In this document: piece by piece, positions 18,961 through 29,273 of the stretch
Layout of the letters: the number at the start of each line of letters is the position of its first letter
How positions within the stretch are numbered: position 1 is the stretch's first letter
Source of the DNA: Chrysoperla carnea
Taxonomy: Eukaryota; Arthropoda; Insecta; Neuroptera; Chrysopidae
NCBI RefSeq assembly: GCF_905475395.1
Contig: NC_058337.1
Location: 138,515,172 to 138,579,171 of the forward strand
Direction of reading: 5' to 3'
DNA: 64,000 nucleotides
Notes under the pieces: generated by a model
The model's database searches: none
Told to the model about the DNA's origin: nothing
The model's input: only the letters and a program-made list of their open reading frames with translations
Program-made: the position numbers and the translations under genes

Positions 18961-19707
18961 GGATCAATTCCTCTAAAGAATTTGTCATAACCTTTAAGTC
19001 CTCTTCTCTAGATAGGTTATGTTTTGCATCTTTAACTAATTTCAGTAGTATCTGTTTACTTGTTATTTTTTCTAACAGCTTAAGAGAAATATCATAAGGT
19101 ACATCTTCATCTAACATGCCATGGATTAAATGTACCGGAATATTTATATCAATTTTGTTCTTTGTCAATAGTAAATGCTTTTTTGCATCTTCGATTAATT
19201 TATAGCTAATAGGGTATCTATATTCACAACTTCTACCTGATATTTCTAACACACTTTCTTTTTGTATTCTAGATTGATCTGTTGGCGATAGATTGTGCCA
19301 AATATCTTCCGTAAAATCAGCCGCAGGGGCTAAACAGATAAGTCCTTTAACTTTATTTGGAAACTTTAAAGCTGCAAGAAGTGCAAGCCATCCTCCTATG
19401 CTTGAGCCGACTATTATAGCTTGATCATCAATTAATTCATCTAAAACTAGTGCTACCCCTTCTAACCAACTACTAATAGTTTGATCTGTAAATTGTCCTG
19501 CAGCATGACCGTGACCAAAATTATCAAAAATAGTAAAATTATAATTGTTTTTTTTTTACAATAATCTATTAAATAGAGAGCTTTAGATGAATGCATACCT
19601 GACATTAAGCCGTGTAAAAAAATTACTGGTGGAATATTTGTATTAACAATTCTATAATTATTATAGACAACAAATTTGTCTTGTGTTCTAGTATAAAGCT
19701 TGTGCAT
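18905..19707 (-). pseudogene. Alpha/beta hydrolase, frameshifted
   Basis: Serine hydrolase of the alpha/beta fold. The N-terminal part (MHKLYTRTQDKF, PPVIFLHGLMSGM) shows the oxyanion HG motif. It is followed by a frameshift in a run of ten A (near 19551). The other frame continues with DNFGHGHAAGQF, the nucleophile elbow IIVGSSIGGWLAL, HLIHGMLDEDVP (acid) and DAKHNL (His). The triad is therefore present across frames. The extreme C-terminus is RPE-derived. It is likely an esterase or lipase-like enzyme of unknown substrate. Confidence 0.8.
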
Positions 19708-19739
19708 TTTAAATAATTATTTAAACAGATGAAATTATA

Positions 19740-20918
19740 ATGCCTTCATTAAATTCAAGTAAACGATACAATAAATATACTATTTTGCAAGTAGTTCCTG
19801 CTTTAGTTTCAGGAGGAGTTGAAAGAGGAACTATAGAAGTTGCAAAATATCTTAAAGTTCTTGGTCATACTCCAATTATAATTTCAGCTGGCGGTGCTTT
19901 AGTTAAAGAGTTAGATAATGAGGATATACTACATATTCAAACGAATAGTAGTAGTAAAAACCCTTTTGTAATTCTAAGTAATGCTAGGTTAATAGCCGAA
20001 ATAATCAAAAAATATAAAGTTGATATAGTGCATACGAGATCAAGAGCTCCGGCATGGAGTTCATATCTAGCAGCAAAATGGACGAATACTAAGTTTTTAA
20101 CAACCTTTCATGGTATTTATAACGCTCCTAATGATTTGAAGAAATATTATAATAGTATAATGTTAAAGGGAGAGAAAGTTATTGCCGTATCCAATTTTGT
20201 GAAGCAGCATTTACTTAAAAATTATAATGTTGATGAACGTAAAATAGTGGTAATTGAGCGTGGTGTAAATTGTGATTATTTCGATCCAGCAAATTTAACA
20301 CCAGAAAGGCTTAAAAAATGTCGTGATAAATATGATGCTCCAGATAATGTACCAATAATATCAATGCCCTCGAGAATGACTAACTGGAAAGGGCATCTTG
20401 TTTTAGTAGAGGCATTAAGCAAATTAAAGCACAGAAACTTTTATTGTTTCATGGTCGGTGATTTATCAAGGCATCCTAGTTTTACTAATAGAGTAAAAGA
20501 ACTTATCGCAAATTTAAAACTTCAAAATAAAATTCAAATTTTTGGTAATGATTCTGATATCATAAATCTATATGGTATTTCTGACATTATTGTTTCTGCT
20601 TCGATTGAGCCTGAAGCTTTTAGGCGTACTATTATTGAAGGGCAGGCTATGGAAAAGCTTGTTATTGCCACTAACATTGGTGGAGCTACTGAAACAATAA
20701 ATGATAATGTAACAGGTTTTCACGTAAAGCCAAATGATGCTGATGAAAAAATTGATTATTGCTTATCTATTTTAAATACTGAAGAAGCTAAAAAAATTCA
20801 AAACTCTGCAAGATATACTGTAATTAATGACTTCTCCCTTGATTTAATGCTCCGAAAAAATCTTGAAGTTTATAAAGAAGTTTTAAAAAACTCCCCTAAT
20901 TCAAAAACGATGCCGTAA
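19740..20918 (+). CDS. Glycosyltransferase family 4 protein
   Basis: A 392-residue GT4 (GT-B fold) enzyme, probably adding a sugar to lipopolysaccharide or another surface glycan. The N-terminal domain has ILQVVPALVSGGVERGTIEVAKYL; the middle has TTFHGIYN and VIAVSNFVKQHLL. The C-terminal donor-binding domain has RMTNWKGHLVLVEAL and the acidic pair region SIEPEAFRRTIIEGQAM, then GGATETI. Full length and intact. It is divergent from the broken hydrolase with only 32 bases between starts, so both promoters must sit in that gap or in the coding regions. Confidence 0.85.
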   Translation: MPSLNSSKRYNKYTILQVVPALVSGGVERGTIEVAKYLKVLGHTPIIISAGGALVKELDNEDILHIQTNSSSKNPFVILSNARLIAEIIKKYKVDIVHTRSRAPAWSSYLAAKWTNTKFLTTFHGIYNAPNDLKKYYNSIMLKGEKVIAVSNFVKQHLLKNYNVDERKIVVIERGVNCDYFDPANLTPERLKKCRDKYDAPDNVPIISMPSRMTNWKGHLVLVEALSKLKHRNFYCFMVGDLSRHPSFTNRVKELIANLKLQNKIQIFGNDSDIINLYGISDIIVSASIEPEAFRRTIIEGQAMEKLVIATNIGGATETINDNVTGFHVKPNDADEKIDYCLSILNTEEAKKIQNSARYTVINDFSLDLMLRKNLEVYKEVLKNSPNSKTMP

Positions 20919-21050
20919 ATTTAAGATTTTCTAATAAAATCACTTATTCCTCATTCCCTATAAGTGATAAAACAATTAATAATCTCTCTTTTTCTTCTAT
21001 ATTTTTATTTTACCCTTGCATTAAAGCGATTAGGCAGCTATTTTTATTTT
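20919..21050. other. Intergenic, no gene seen
   Basis: AT-rich spacer between the glycosyltransferase gene and an IS200-type element. It contains a weak hairpin (CACTTAT and ATAAGTG, near 20940-20966) that could help end transcription. Nothing else stands out. Confidence 0.35.
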
Positions 21051-21660
21051 ATTGATAGTCCCTTTGGAGGTACAAACCTCCATCTTCCAGATGGAGAAGC
21101 TTTAGCTTGCCATGTGCACGATGATGCGTTAGCATCATAAGCACTATGACACATTACAGCAGGAAATCACATACAGTTTACTATCATCGCTATCACATAG
21201 TGTGGATTACAAAGTATCGATATAAGGTATTAACTTACGATATAAAAAAGAGGGTTCGAGAAATTATTGCACAGGTAGCAACAGAATTAGGTATTAAAAT
21301 AGAAAATGGAGTAGTATCAAGCGATCATATACACATTTTTGCTAATATTCCACCTCATATAAAAATCTGTGAATTTGTACAAAAAGCGAAAGTCAGATCT
21401 TCAAAGAAGATGCAAGAGGAATTTCCAATATTAAAACAAAAATACTTGGGTAGACATTTGTGGGCACGGGGTTACCTTAGTGCTACTAGTGGTAATGTGA
21501 CTGATGATATAATTAATGAATATATTAATAAGCATACTGATGCACATGAATCAGAAATGATTTCTAACATAAGACTCGAATAAGCTTTAGCTTGATATGC
21601 GACTTCTAGTCGCTATAATCAAACTTTTATCTCTCAGATGAAAGTGGTTGATTTTTTAAA
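21050..21660 (+). mobile_element. Second IS200/IS605 family, complete copy
   Basis: Different from the 6690 family. Left end TTGATAGTCCCTTTGGAGG with the hairpin ACCTCCATCTTCCAGATGG; right end GCGACTTCTAGTCGC hairpin and AGATGAAAGTGGTTGATT. It sits just before yajC. A second copy at 25722 was split by Polinton 1. Confidence 0.8.
21146..21583 (+). CDS. tnpA: IS200-like transposase TnpA, intact
   Basis: A 145-residue Y1 HUH transposase. HUH site HIHIF in SSDHIHIFANIPP; GRHLWARGYLSATSGNV; catalytic Tyr expected in INEYINKHTDAHE. It is a divergent relative of the 6784 protein. All motifs are present and the frame is open. Confidence 0.9.
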   Translation: MTHYSRKSHTVYYHRYHIVWITKYRYKVLTYDIKKRVREIIAQVATELGIKIENGVVSSDHIHIFANIPPHIKICEFVQKAKVRSSKKMQEEFPILKQKYLGRHLWARGYLSATSGNVTDDIINEYINKHTDAHESEMISNIRLE

Positions 21661-21677
21661 CTTAAAGGAAATAATTT

Positions 21678-22117
21678 ATGTCGACAAATGGGCAAGACAG
21701 TAACACAAATAATAATGATACAATAGAGATACAAGAAACTGAAGTTGTACCTGTAGAGACTACGAATTCTTTACAATCGGGGTTAACAAGCTTAATACCT
21801 ATGGTTTTAATTTTTGCGGTATTTTATTTCTTACTGTTACGTCCACAAGAAAAACGTCGTAAAGAAAGGGAGAAGTTAGTAAGCGAAGTTAAAAAAGGTG
21901 AAGAAGTTCTAGCAAATAGCGGTATTAGCGGATCGTTACTAAAGTTAGCGAAAGTGAACCTAATATTGAAGTTGAAATAGCAAAAGATGTACGTATTAAA
22001 GTTTTAAAAAGTGCTATTGTTGATATAACTAGCCGTTCTAAAGATGTAGCAGTTAAAAAGGAAGATAATAAAAATAATAAAAAAGATAAGAAGGTAAGCG
22101 GTGCAAAATCTTCCTAA
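21678..22117 (+). pseudogene. yajC: Preprotein translocase subunit YajC, frameshifted
   Basis: YajC, the small single-pass partner of SecDF. An acidic Asn/Thr-rich N-terminus is followed by the helix SLIPMVLIFAVFYFLLLRPQEKRRKER and the SH3-like region VKKGEEVLANSGI. One base is missing in GGATCGTT (near 21937). The following frame (EIAKDVRIKVLKSAIVDITSRSKD) runs to a stop at 22117 inside the secD start region. It is preceded by AAAGGAAAT. The gene order yajC-secD is standard. Confidence 0.85.
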
Positions 22118-23643
22118 GTGGAAAATTTTCCTTTCAATTATATGTACGATTTTTGCAGTTATTTGTGCTTTGCCGAATTTTACACAGGTAGAGTCCAAAT
22201 ATTTGCCTCATGATTCAGTAAATTTAGGGCTTGACCTTAGGGGTGGGGCCCATTTATTGCTTGATGTTGATTTCGATACTTATCTCAATGACACTATGGA
22301 AAATTTAGCCGATACTTTACGTAAAAGCTTTCGTGAAGATAAAGTTGGTTATAAAAATCTGTTAGAGCAAAATAATATTCAGTTAGAGCTGAGATCGCAG
22401 GAAGAATTAAAGCCATTAAAAAAAAATAGTTAGCAACATTGATCCTGAGATCAATATTGAAGCAAATGATAACAGAATAAAGCTTTCCTATAGCGAATCT
22501 AGATTAAGTGAACTACTTAATAAAGTAGTCGATCAATCTATTGAGATTGTTAGAATGCGAGTTGATAGTACTGGCACTAAAGAGCCTATACTGCAAAAAC
22601 AAGGTGATAGGCATATATTATTACAAGTTCCTGGTGAAGAAGATCCAACCTATTTAAAAAATATCTTAGGTAAAACTGCCAAAGTAACTTTTCATTTAGT
22701 TGATGAAAATGCCAATGTTGAAGAAGCAGTAAAAGGTCATGTGCCTATGTGTTCAATGCTTGTTCAAGGGGATAGAATGGGTTATTTAGTTGTAAAGAAA
22801 AAAGCTATTTTAGGTGGTGATTCATTAACAACTGCCGCAGCCTCTTTTGACCAGAATTCACAAGCAGGTGTATCATTTTCTTTTAATAGTTTGGGTAGTA
22901 AATTATTTGGTGAAGTTACTAAAAATAATGTTGGAAAGCATCTTGCTATAGTTTTAGATAATAAGCTACTTAGTGCTCCAACAATAAATCAACCAATTAT
23001 GGGTGGTAGCGGTATAATCTCAGGTGATTTTACTGTTGAATCGGCAAATGAACTTGCGTTATTATTACGTGCCGGCTCACTGCCTGCACCGCTTAAGATT
23101 ATTGAAGAAAGAAGTATACGACCGAATCTTGGAGCTGATTCTATAGAATCGGGAAAAAAGGCAGGGATAATTGGTTTTGCAGCAGTTTGTATATTTATGG
23201 TCTGGTCTTATGGCTTGCTTGGTTTATTTGCAAATATAGCTTTAAGTCTTGCTATGCTATATGTTTTAGCATTATTGTCGCTTTTCCAAGCTACCTTAAC
23301 TCTGCCAGGGATTGCTGGGATAATACTTACTATGGGTATGGCTGTTGACGCTAATGTATTGATTTACGAGCGAATAAAGGAAGAGCTAAATAAAGGAACT
23401 TCCAACCTTTATGCTATTAAAACCGGTTTTGAGTCAGCCTTTGCTACTATTTTGGATTCTAACCTTACTACTCTGATTGTTGCTTTTCTACTTTATATAT
23501 TTGGAGTTGGAGCAATAAAAGGATTTGCTGTAGCATTAACAATCGGGATTATATCATCGATGTTTTCAGCAATTATTATTACTAAATTACTAATAGATAT
23601 TTGGGTAAAATATTTTAAACCTAAAAAACTAGGCCTTGTATAA
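22101..23643 (+). pseudogene. secD: Protein translocase subunit SecD, frameshifted
   Basis: SecD, which uses the proton-motive force to help pull proteins through SecYEG. It starts at GTG 22101, overlapping yajC. First helix WKIFLSIICTIFAVICALP, then GLDLRGGAHLLLDVD. One extra A in the poly-A at about 22425 stops the frame after 110 codons; the correct frame resumes at once. The rest is complete: the periplasmic domain, VSFSFNSLGSKLF, LLLRAGSLPAPLKIIEERSI, and the RND helices with GMAVDANVLIYERIKEEL. SecD is highly important in bacteria, so this lesion matters for judging whether the DNA is alive. Confidence 0.9.
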
Positions 23644-23661
23644 GATTTGGGGATATAAAAA

Positions 23662-24271
23662 ATGCAATCAAATGTTATAAAAATTATTATTGGAGTTAGT
23701 CTATTAATAGGTGTTGGAGCATTATATTTATTATTATCTTTAAAGACTCCAGATAAGCCTCTTGCTGGTCAGGTAAATATTTATGAAGATAACGCAGAAA
23801 TCGGTGGTGACTTTGAATTAATAGATCAAAATGGTGAAATATTTAGTAGTGATGAATTAAAAGGTAAATTAAGCCTTATATATTTTGGATTTACTAGCTG
23901 CCCTGATATATGCCCAACTTCTTTAAATAAAATAACAAAAGCGGTGGAAATTTTAAGCGAAAATAAGATAGATATAGTACCGGTTTTTATTACTATTGAT
24001 CCAAGCCGCGATACGCAGTATTAAAGGAATATTTAAAACATTTTCATCCTAAATTTATTGGACTTACAGGTGGTAAGAAGCAAATAAGAGAAGTAGCAGA
24101 TAAGTTTAAGGTTTATTATGCTAAGGCTGCTAGTGAAAATGATATGACCAGGATTATATGCTAGATCATTCCTCTTTTACTTATTTGATGAATGAAAATG
24201 GAAAATATCTAAAGCATTTTTATTTAGATTCTGCTCCTAGCGAAATTATGGAGTTTTTAAAAAGTAACTGA
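23662..24271 (+). pseudogene. SCO1/SenC copper chaperone, two frameshifts
   Basis: Membrane-anchored thioredoxin-fold protein that delivers copper to cytochrome oxidase. The N-terminal helix and the metal site [10 protein letters not shown] (CxxxC) are intact, and IDPSRDT follows. About 4 bases are missing at RDTPAV (near 24016), and one G is missing in MTRDYMLDHS (near 24152), so the essential downstream His (DHSS) is out of frame. The final TGA overlaps the ATG of ccmD. Two independent lesions indicate a real pseudogene. Confidence 0.88.
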
Positions 24272-24396
24272 TGAATAATTATTTGTTAGTAGCATATATA
24301 TTTACCTTTTTAAGTCTGGGAGTATTGTTAGTTAGTAGCTTTATAACTTATAAGAAAGAGAAAAAAAATATTGATGCAAAAAGGAGCAAAAAATAG
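24271..24396 (+). CDS. ccmD: Haem exporter protein CcmD (41 aa)
   Basis: A 41-residue single-pass protein: [20 protein letters not shown] helix followed by a basic tail ([17 protein letters not shown]). It matches the shape of CcmD, which stabilises CcmE at the CcmABC exporter. The start overlaps the sco stop and the end overlaps the ccmE start, so translation is probably coupled. Assigned from context and topology. Confidence 0.7.
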   Translation: MNNYLLVAYIFTFLSLGVLLVSSFITYKKEKKNIDAKRSKK

Positions 24397-24859
24397 GTTA
24401 ATAACTATCATTATTTGCTTTTGTTCAGCAGTAATAGGAGTTAGTATAATACTTTATAATTTAGAAAAAAGTATAGTATTTTTCGTGCCGCCATCAAAAA
24501 TTAATGAAGTAGAGCAGGGGAAAGAGCTAAGAGTTGATGGGCTAGTTAAAGTAGATTCAATAAATAAAATTGCGGCTGATAAAATAAGTTTTGTTATCAC
24601 AGACAATATCAAAGACTTAGAATTATTATATCAAGGAGTGCTGCCTGCCTTATTTCCTGAGAATCAGGGTATTATCGCTATCGGTAGATTATCGAATGGC
24701 AAGTTTATAGCAAGGGAGCTGCTAGCAAAGCATGATGAGAATTACCGACCTCCGAATACTATATCATTCCCGCAGAAGCGGGAATCTAGAAAAAAATCTG
24801 TCATACCGCGGCTTGACCACGGTATCTCAAGACACGTTCTATGGCACAAGATCCCGTGA
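24374..24859 (+). CDS. ccmE: Haem chaperone CcmE with RPE-derived tail
   Basis: CcmE holds haem covalently and passes it to apocytochrome c in the periplasm. N-terminal helix ([22 protein letters not shown]), then the OB-fold: [41 protein letters not shown]. The haem-binding His is in [11 protein letters not shown]. The last ~30 residues after PPN are translated RPE sequence ([12 protein letters not shown] and onward), an unusual natural extension. The start used here is ATG 24374 after AAAAATATTG. Confidence 0.85.
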   Translation: MQKGAKNRLITIIICFCSAVIGVSIILYNLEKSIVFFVPPSKINEVEQGKELRVDGLVKVDSINKIAADKISFVITDNIKDLELLYQGVLPALFPENQGIIAIGRLSNGKFIARELLAKHDENYRPPNTISFPQKRESRKKSVIPRLDHGISRHVLWHKIP

Positions 24860-24905
24860 TCAAGTCACGGGATGGCAATATAATTGACTGAATTCCCGAT
24901 TTTGC
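24755..24905. repeat. RPE-type palindromes at ccmE 3' end
   Basis: TCATTCCCGCAGAAGCGGGAAT, CGCGGCTTGACCACGG, CCCGTGATCAAGTCACGGG and ATTCCCGATTTTGCGGGAAT are adjacent palindromes with GC-rich stems. The first part is inside the ccmE frame; the last may also terminate transcription before ppa. Confidence 0.75.
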
Positions 24906-24963
24906 GGGAATTATAAATGAGCTATTCAATAACATAAAACAATTATAACCAAAAAAATAAAAC

Positions 24964-25488
24964 ATGTTCACAGATAAAATTAAAGCAAAAGGAAATAACG
25001 ACGAAATAAATGTAATCATTGAAATACCGATGAATAGCGGTCCGATTAAGTATGAATTCGATAAAAAATCAGGAGTGGTTTTTGTGGATCGTTTCATGCA
25101 AACCACAATGAGTTACCCATGTAATTACGGTTTTATTCCGCATACTCTTTCTAATGATGGTGATCCAGTAGATGTACTTGTTGTATCGCATCATCCAGTA
25201 GTGCCTGGCTCAGTAATTAAGTGTCAAGCTGTTGGGGTATTGATGATGGAAGATGAATCGGGTTTTGATGAGAAAATTATTTCAGTTCCAACCTCTAAGC
25301 TTGATATTACCTTTGATCATATCAAGGAATTAGATGATGTATGTGAGATGCTTAAGAAACGTATAGTTCATTTCTTCGAACATTATAAAGATTAAGAAAA
25401 AGGCAAATGGGTTAAAGTTACCGGCTGGGAAAATAAATCCAAAGCTGATAGCCTGATTAATGAGGGAGTAGAGAGAGCTAAGAATTAG
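24964..25488 (+). pseudogene. ppa: Inorganic pyrophosphatase with premature stop
   Basis: Family I pyrophosphatase, which removes PPi from biosynthesis. Active-site segments are present: [32 protein letters not shown], the signature DGDPVDVLV, and [12 protein letters not shown]. At codon 144 a TAA replaces the expected Leu codon (KD-stop-EKGKWVKVTGWE). The remaining 30 codons stay in the same frame to the natural stop at 25488. A point nonsense change like this is not a homopolymer error. The truncated protein lacks the C-terminal helix; activity is doubtful. Confidence 0.9.
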
Positions 25489-25494
25489 TTTTAT

Positions 25495-25720
25495 GTCATT
25501 CTTGCCAAGGTGCATGGGTGTCATCCCGCGGCGGCATTGCCCGCGTGCATCATTTTCCCTTGTCATCCCGTGATTTATTCACGGGATCCAGTTAAAAATA
25601 CTAATAAAATTAGTATTTTTAATTATTTTCTGGATCTAGTTCCCAAGCCACGGTATGACACCGATCACGTTTCTCGCTTTATACTGGATTCCGTGGTCAA
25701 GCAACTGGATGACAGAGGAA
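25495..25720. repeat. RPE cluster before disrupted IS200
   Basis: GTCATCCCGCGGCGGCATTGCCCGCG, CCCGTGATTTATTCACGGG, AAAAATACTAATAAAATTAGTATTTTTA and CCAAGCCACGG / CCGTGGTCAAG pairs. The same AAATACTAAT...ATTAGTATTT core recurs at 47980-48010. It occupies the whole gap after ppa. Confidence 0.75.
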
Positions 25721-25721
25721 A

Positions 25722-25992
25722 AATTGATAGTCCCTTTGGAGGTACAAACCTCTATCTTCCAGATGGGGAAGCTTTAGCTTGCCATGTGCACGATAATGCG
25801 TTAGCATCATAAGCACTATGACACATTACAGCAGGAAATCACATACAGTTTACTATCATCGCTATCACATAGTGTGGATTACAAAGTATCGATATAAGGT
25901 ATTAACTTACGATATAAAAAAGAGGGTTCGAGAAATTATTGCACAGGTAGCAACAGAATTAGGTATTAAAATAGAAAATGGAGTAGTATCAA
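25722..25992 (+). pseudogene. tnpA: IS200-type tnpA, left part split by Polinton 1
   Basis: Second copy of the 21050 element: left end at about 25722, tnpA start at 25818. The gene reads as in the intact copy to ENGVVSS, just before the HUH site, where Polinton 1 is inserted. The last six bases TATCAA (25987-25992) are the target duplication, repeated at 38056-38061. Confidence 0.9.
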
Positions 25993-27170
25993 AGTAGAAG
26001 AGTCATGTATGTTTCAGCGCAAAAGAATGGTACACTTTTCAAAAAAGGGCAAACCTAGGTGAATGTTGGAAACCTCGGTTGAATGCGAAGTTGGAGGGGA
26101 TAGATGACGTCATTGACCAATAGTAAATCAAGATGGCGTTGGGAGGTGTGGTGGGGGTGAGGAATGACATAAACGGGGCTTGACCAATAGTGATGGGCGT
26201 GGTTGACAGGAGTGTGTTTCTTGGAAGTGAGGCTTAAAGGGGGCGGGAATTGGACGTTAGATGAGATAATCGAGCCCACTTTCAACCCCAAAGTATGGTA
26301 CACTTTTCCAAAAAGGGCAAACCTAGGTGAATGTTGGAAACCTCGGCATTGACCAATAGTAAATCAAGATGGCGTCGGGAGGTGTGGTGTTGGGGAATAA
26401 TGGCTGCCTAAGCATTGATGACGTCATTGGCTTTGACCAATAGTGGCGGAGAGTGAACGGGGGGCGGGACGTTGACATTAGTCAGCAATTTTCAAGAATA
26501 TGTTAATTTGACCTTGAAAAATATTGTAATTTGACACTTTATACATGATAAAATTCAAAACACGTGACCGGATGTTAATATTTTTTTATGATTAAGCAAT
26601 GTAATATGACACTTGAAATTTACATAATAAAAATACATGTTCAAACTTGTTTGAATGGACTTTGATCTTAAAATAATTTTACACGTGTCAGCAATTTTCA
26701 AGAATATGTTTGACCTTGAAAAATATGATATCATCATCTTGTAACAAGTTCAAACTTGTTTGAAATAATTTTACATGTGTCAAAACACGTGACCGGATGC
26801 TAATATTTTTTTATGATTAAGCAATGTAATATGACACTTGAACGTGTTAGATAATAATTTGCAAATCTGAATTCCAAGAAAAGAATATTATGAGTCTGCA
26901 ATTTTCAAGAATATGTTGAAATAGATATCATCTAACCTTGAAAAATATTGTAATTTGACACTTTAAGTATACATGATAAAATTCAAGATACGTGACCGGA
27001 TGTTAATATTTTTTTATTGAATCAGCAATATAATATGACACTTGAAATTTACATAATAAAAATACATGTTTAAACTTGTTTGAACTTGTTTAAACTTGTC
27101 TGAATTCCAAGAAAAAACAATTAGTTTGAATTACGATTATAAAAATATCAAATTACAAGATTTGACCTTG
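25993..27170 (+). repeat. Polinton 1 left terminal inverted repeat
   Basis: The outer ~500 bases are GC-rich and contain repeated CCAAT-type ATTGGTCAA or TTGACCAAT, CRE-type TGACGTCA (near 26104 and 26418), GC boxes (GGGGGCGGG) and the motif GGGCAAACCTAGGTGAATGT. The inner part is AT-rich with TTCAAACTTGTTTGAA palindromes and CACGTG boxes. The inner limit is judged where similarity to 36440-36500 stops. Just inside the terminus, about 30 bases differ from the other three ends. Confidence 0.85.
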
Positions 27171-27373
27171 AAAAATATGATATCATCATCCTGTTACAAG
27201 TTCAAACTTGTTTGAATAAAAATACATGTTCAAACTTGTTTGAACATGTTTAAACTTGTTTGAACATGTTTAAACTTGTTTGAATCGCATTAGATCTTCA
27301 AATAATTTTACACGTGTTATGAGATTAGATAATAATTTCTGCTGGTGGGGGATTTTTGGAGTGGTGGTAATCA

Positions 27374-27380
27374 TATAAAA
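27374..27380 (+). promoter_or_regulatory. TATA box of the 27440 gene
   Basis: TATAAAA lies 60 bases before the ATG at 27440, just inside the TIR, followed by GGCGCTCGACATTACGGTAATATCAG. The same arrangement occurs in the mirrored position of Polinton 2 (near 59390). It is a eukaryotic, not bacterial, core promoter layout. Confidence 0.6.
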
Positions 27381-27439
27381 AAGGCGCTCGACATTACGGT
27401 AATATCAGTTTTCATTAAATATTCATAATATTAATCAAA

Positions 27440-27802
27440 ATGAATAGAGCAGAATTAAAATTATTAGATAGTTGTTTAGTGCGACCATGCATAAAAATGG
27501 ACGACTTGCCACTGAAAAAAAAATTAAAAATACTAAAAATGGAGCGGATTCTAACGATACATGGGCCATCAATAAAAGTTTTACTGGATATAAGCCTAGA
27601 TGGTACAGAAAACGAGGGGGTTTTTCTACCATCTAGGTTTGCAGTGTTGACGGACAACATGATTAAATTATTTAACACAAAACCGGGGTATTTGAGGGTG
27701 GAGGAGAAAATTGGAAGAAGTCACCAACTGAGACTGCGCCTATTCGAAGACGATGGTGATAGTGATGATGACTATGTTCAAGAACATCAAAATTTTTTTT
27801 AA
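27440..27802 (+). CDS. Polinton small protein of unknown function (120 aa)
   Basis: Not recognised. A basic-to-acidic protein: Lys/Leu-rich middle (MDDLPLKKKLKILKMERIL), HGPSIKVLLDISLDGTE, FLPSRFAVLTDNMIKLF, an Arg/His-rich stretch and an acidic end (EDDGDSDDDY). The compact beta-like pattern and acidic tail would fit a single-strand DNA-binding protein, but that is only a guess. A shorter copy with an internal N-terminal deletion and another C-terminus is at 59001-59330 in Polinton 2, which shows the core is conserved. Confidence 0.65.
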   Translation: MNRAELKLLDSCLVRPCIKMDDLPLKKKLKILKMERILTIHGPSIKVLLDISLDGTENEGVFLPSRFAVLTDNMIKLFNTKPGYLRVEEKIGRSHQLRLRLFEDDGDSDDDYVQEHQNFF

Positions 27803-27925
27803 CAAATCATTCCTATATTGAATTTTATTACTGCAAGATATATATATATATTATTGTTATTGTTATAAAAAATTGTAAAGTTTATGTTTTTGATATTTAA
27901 AAAAAAAAATAATACTAAATAAATT

Positions 27926-28598
27926 ATGGATATTTTTGTAAAAAATGGTGTTTATTTTAATTCATTACAATTATGGGGTACAATGTCGCTACAAAATCAT
28001 ATTGATCTGTTTCAAAATTCGGAGATGATTTACCCAGAATATTTTAATGTGAGTATTGTTTGATAAGATCTGTTTAGAAAATTGTAGCCAAATATTTTTA
28101 TAGATGGAATTTTATCAACTTATGGAGGCATGTCGTTGGAGTATACCTACAAAGTTAATCGACACATTACGGTATTCTTATTTAGAAGTTGATGATTGCT
28201 TTCATATTGCTGCATTTATAGTAAGAAATTGTTTGGATGCAATCTTATTTGTAAATTATGCGAAAAAGTTCAACTACTTTAAAAGAGATTTCAATCAGTT
28301 TGAAATATTACTAAATGAATGTTGTGATGATCTTACTCATGGAAGTAACTTGAGAAAAAATTGGGGTACATACGATATTCGCCGAAAACAATGGATTGGT
28401 GATAGTGCTAGACATGATGAGAGAATGTTTTTATGGTATGAACAAATAGATCCTAAAATTCTCTGTAGAATGCTATACCAACAAATGGATGGTGGAAATA
28501 TACCGAAATGGTTCGAGCCATGGATATGTGCTACAAATTGTAATGAAATAGACAGATGTGATTGTGGAAGAAATAGTGATGATCATGATTGTATATAG
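27926..28598 (+). CDS. Two-exon Polinton gene of unknown function (205 aa)
   Basis: Exon 1 is 27926-28048 (41 codons from ATG), then an intron of 55 bases with GTGAGT donor and TTTTTATAG acceptor, then exon 2 28104-28598 in phase 0. The protein is rich in Trp, Cys and Asp (EACRWSIPTKLIDTL, WIGDSARHDERMFLWYEQ, EPWICATNCNEIDRCDCGR), with a Cys cluster at the C-terminus that may bind zinc. No family recognised. It is absent from Polinton 2. Confidence 0.6.
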
Positions 28599-28929
28599 AA
28601 ATAAAAACATGAATATAATTGTCTATGATAAGTTTTTTTTTAAAATGTGTTTGTATTTACAATAAAAAACACCTATAATTTAATTAATCATTGTTTTGTT
28701 TTATCTATGAAATGACCTCACCACCTTATTTTCAGGTTATAAATACACCTTGTTTGTGATAATTATATTCGCACCATCAAGTAATTTTGAGTAATAAACA
28801 TGAATCAAAAAACATTTGTATTACAACAATATTTTTATATTGTTTTGTGTTAGTTAAAAATTGCTTCAATAAAATTTCATGAACCTAGTCTAATATATAT
28901 TCATATTAAAAAAATACATTTCCTTTTTT

Positions 28930-29190
28930 AAAACACAAATATGTTCACAAAAGCGGTCCACTATGACAAAATTTTTTTGTTACAAGTATGTTCGCAAAAA
29001 CTTTCCACTATAAAAGGAGACTTTTTTTATCAATATATGAATCATGTAAAGAGTCGAACCCTAACCACGTGACTTTAACGTTAGATCCATGTTTAGCTAA
29101 GACCTTTTCCACTAAATAAATGTTTGGATCGTGAACTTTTTGTAATTCTTCAGCATAGAAACCACCCTTTATATCTTTGTTGTTGTAATC
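28930..29190 (-). pseudogene. Integrase C-terminal chromodomain remnant
   Basis: On the minus strand the sequence reads GGFYAEELQKVHDPNI-like, then VEKVLAKHGSNVKV and a GYD/RLF region close to the one at 31065, but broken by stops. This is the chromodomain tail that follows Polinton retroviral-type integrases. The catalytic core is absent. It is the inverted partner of 31065-31290. Confidence 0.6.
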
Positions 29191-29273
29191 CTTTAAAATT
29201 TACATTTTAAAAAAAATTTACAGAAAAAAATTATTATTATGAATCTGAAAAAACACACAAAGTATTGGTGACA

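Noticed and set aside
25510-25812. Frame over 25510-25812
   Set aside because: It covers RPEs and the left end of an IS200-type element, not a gene.
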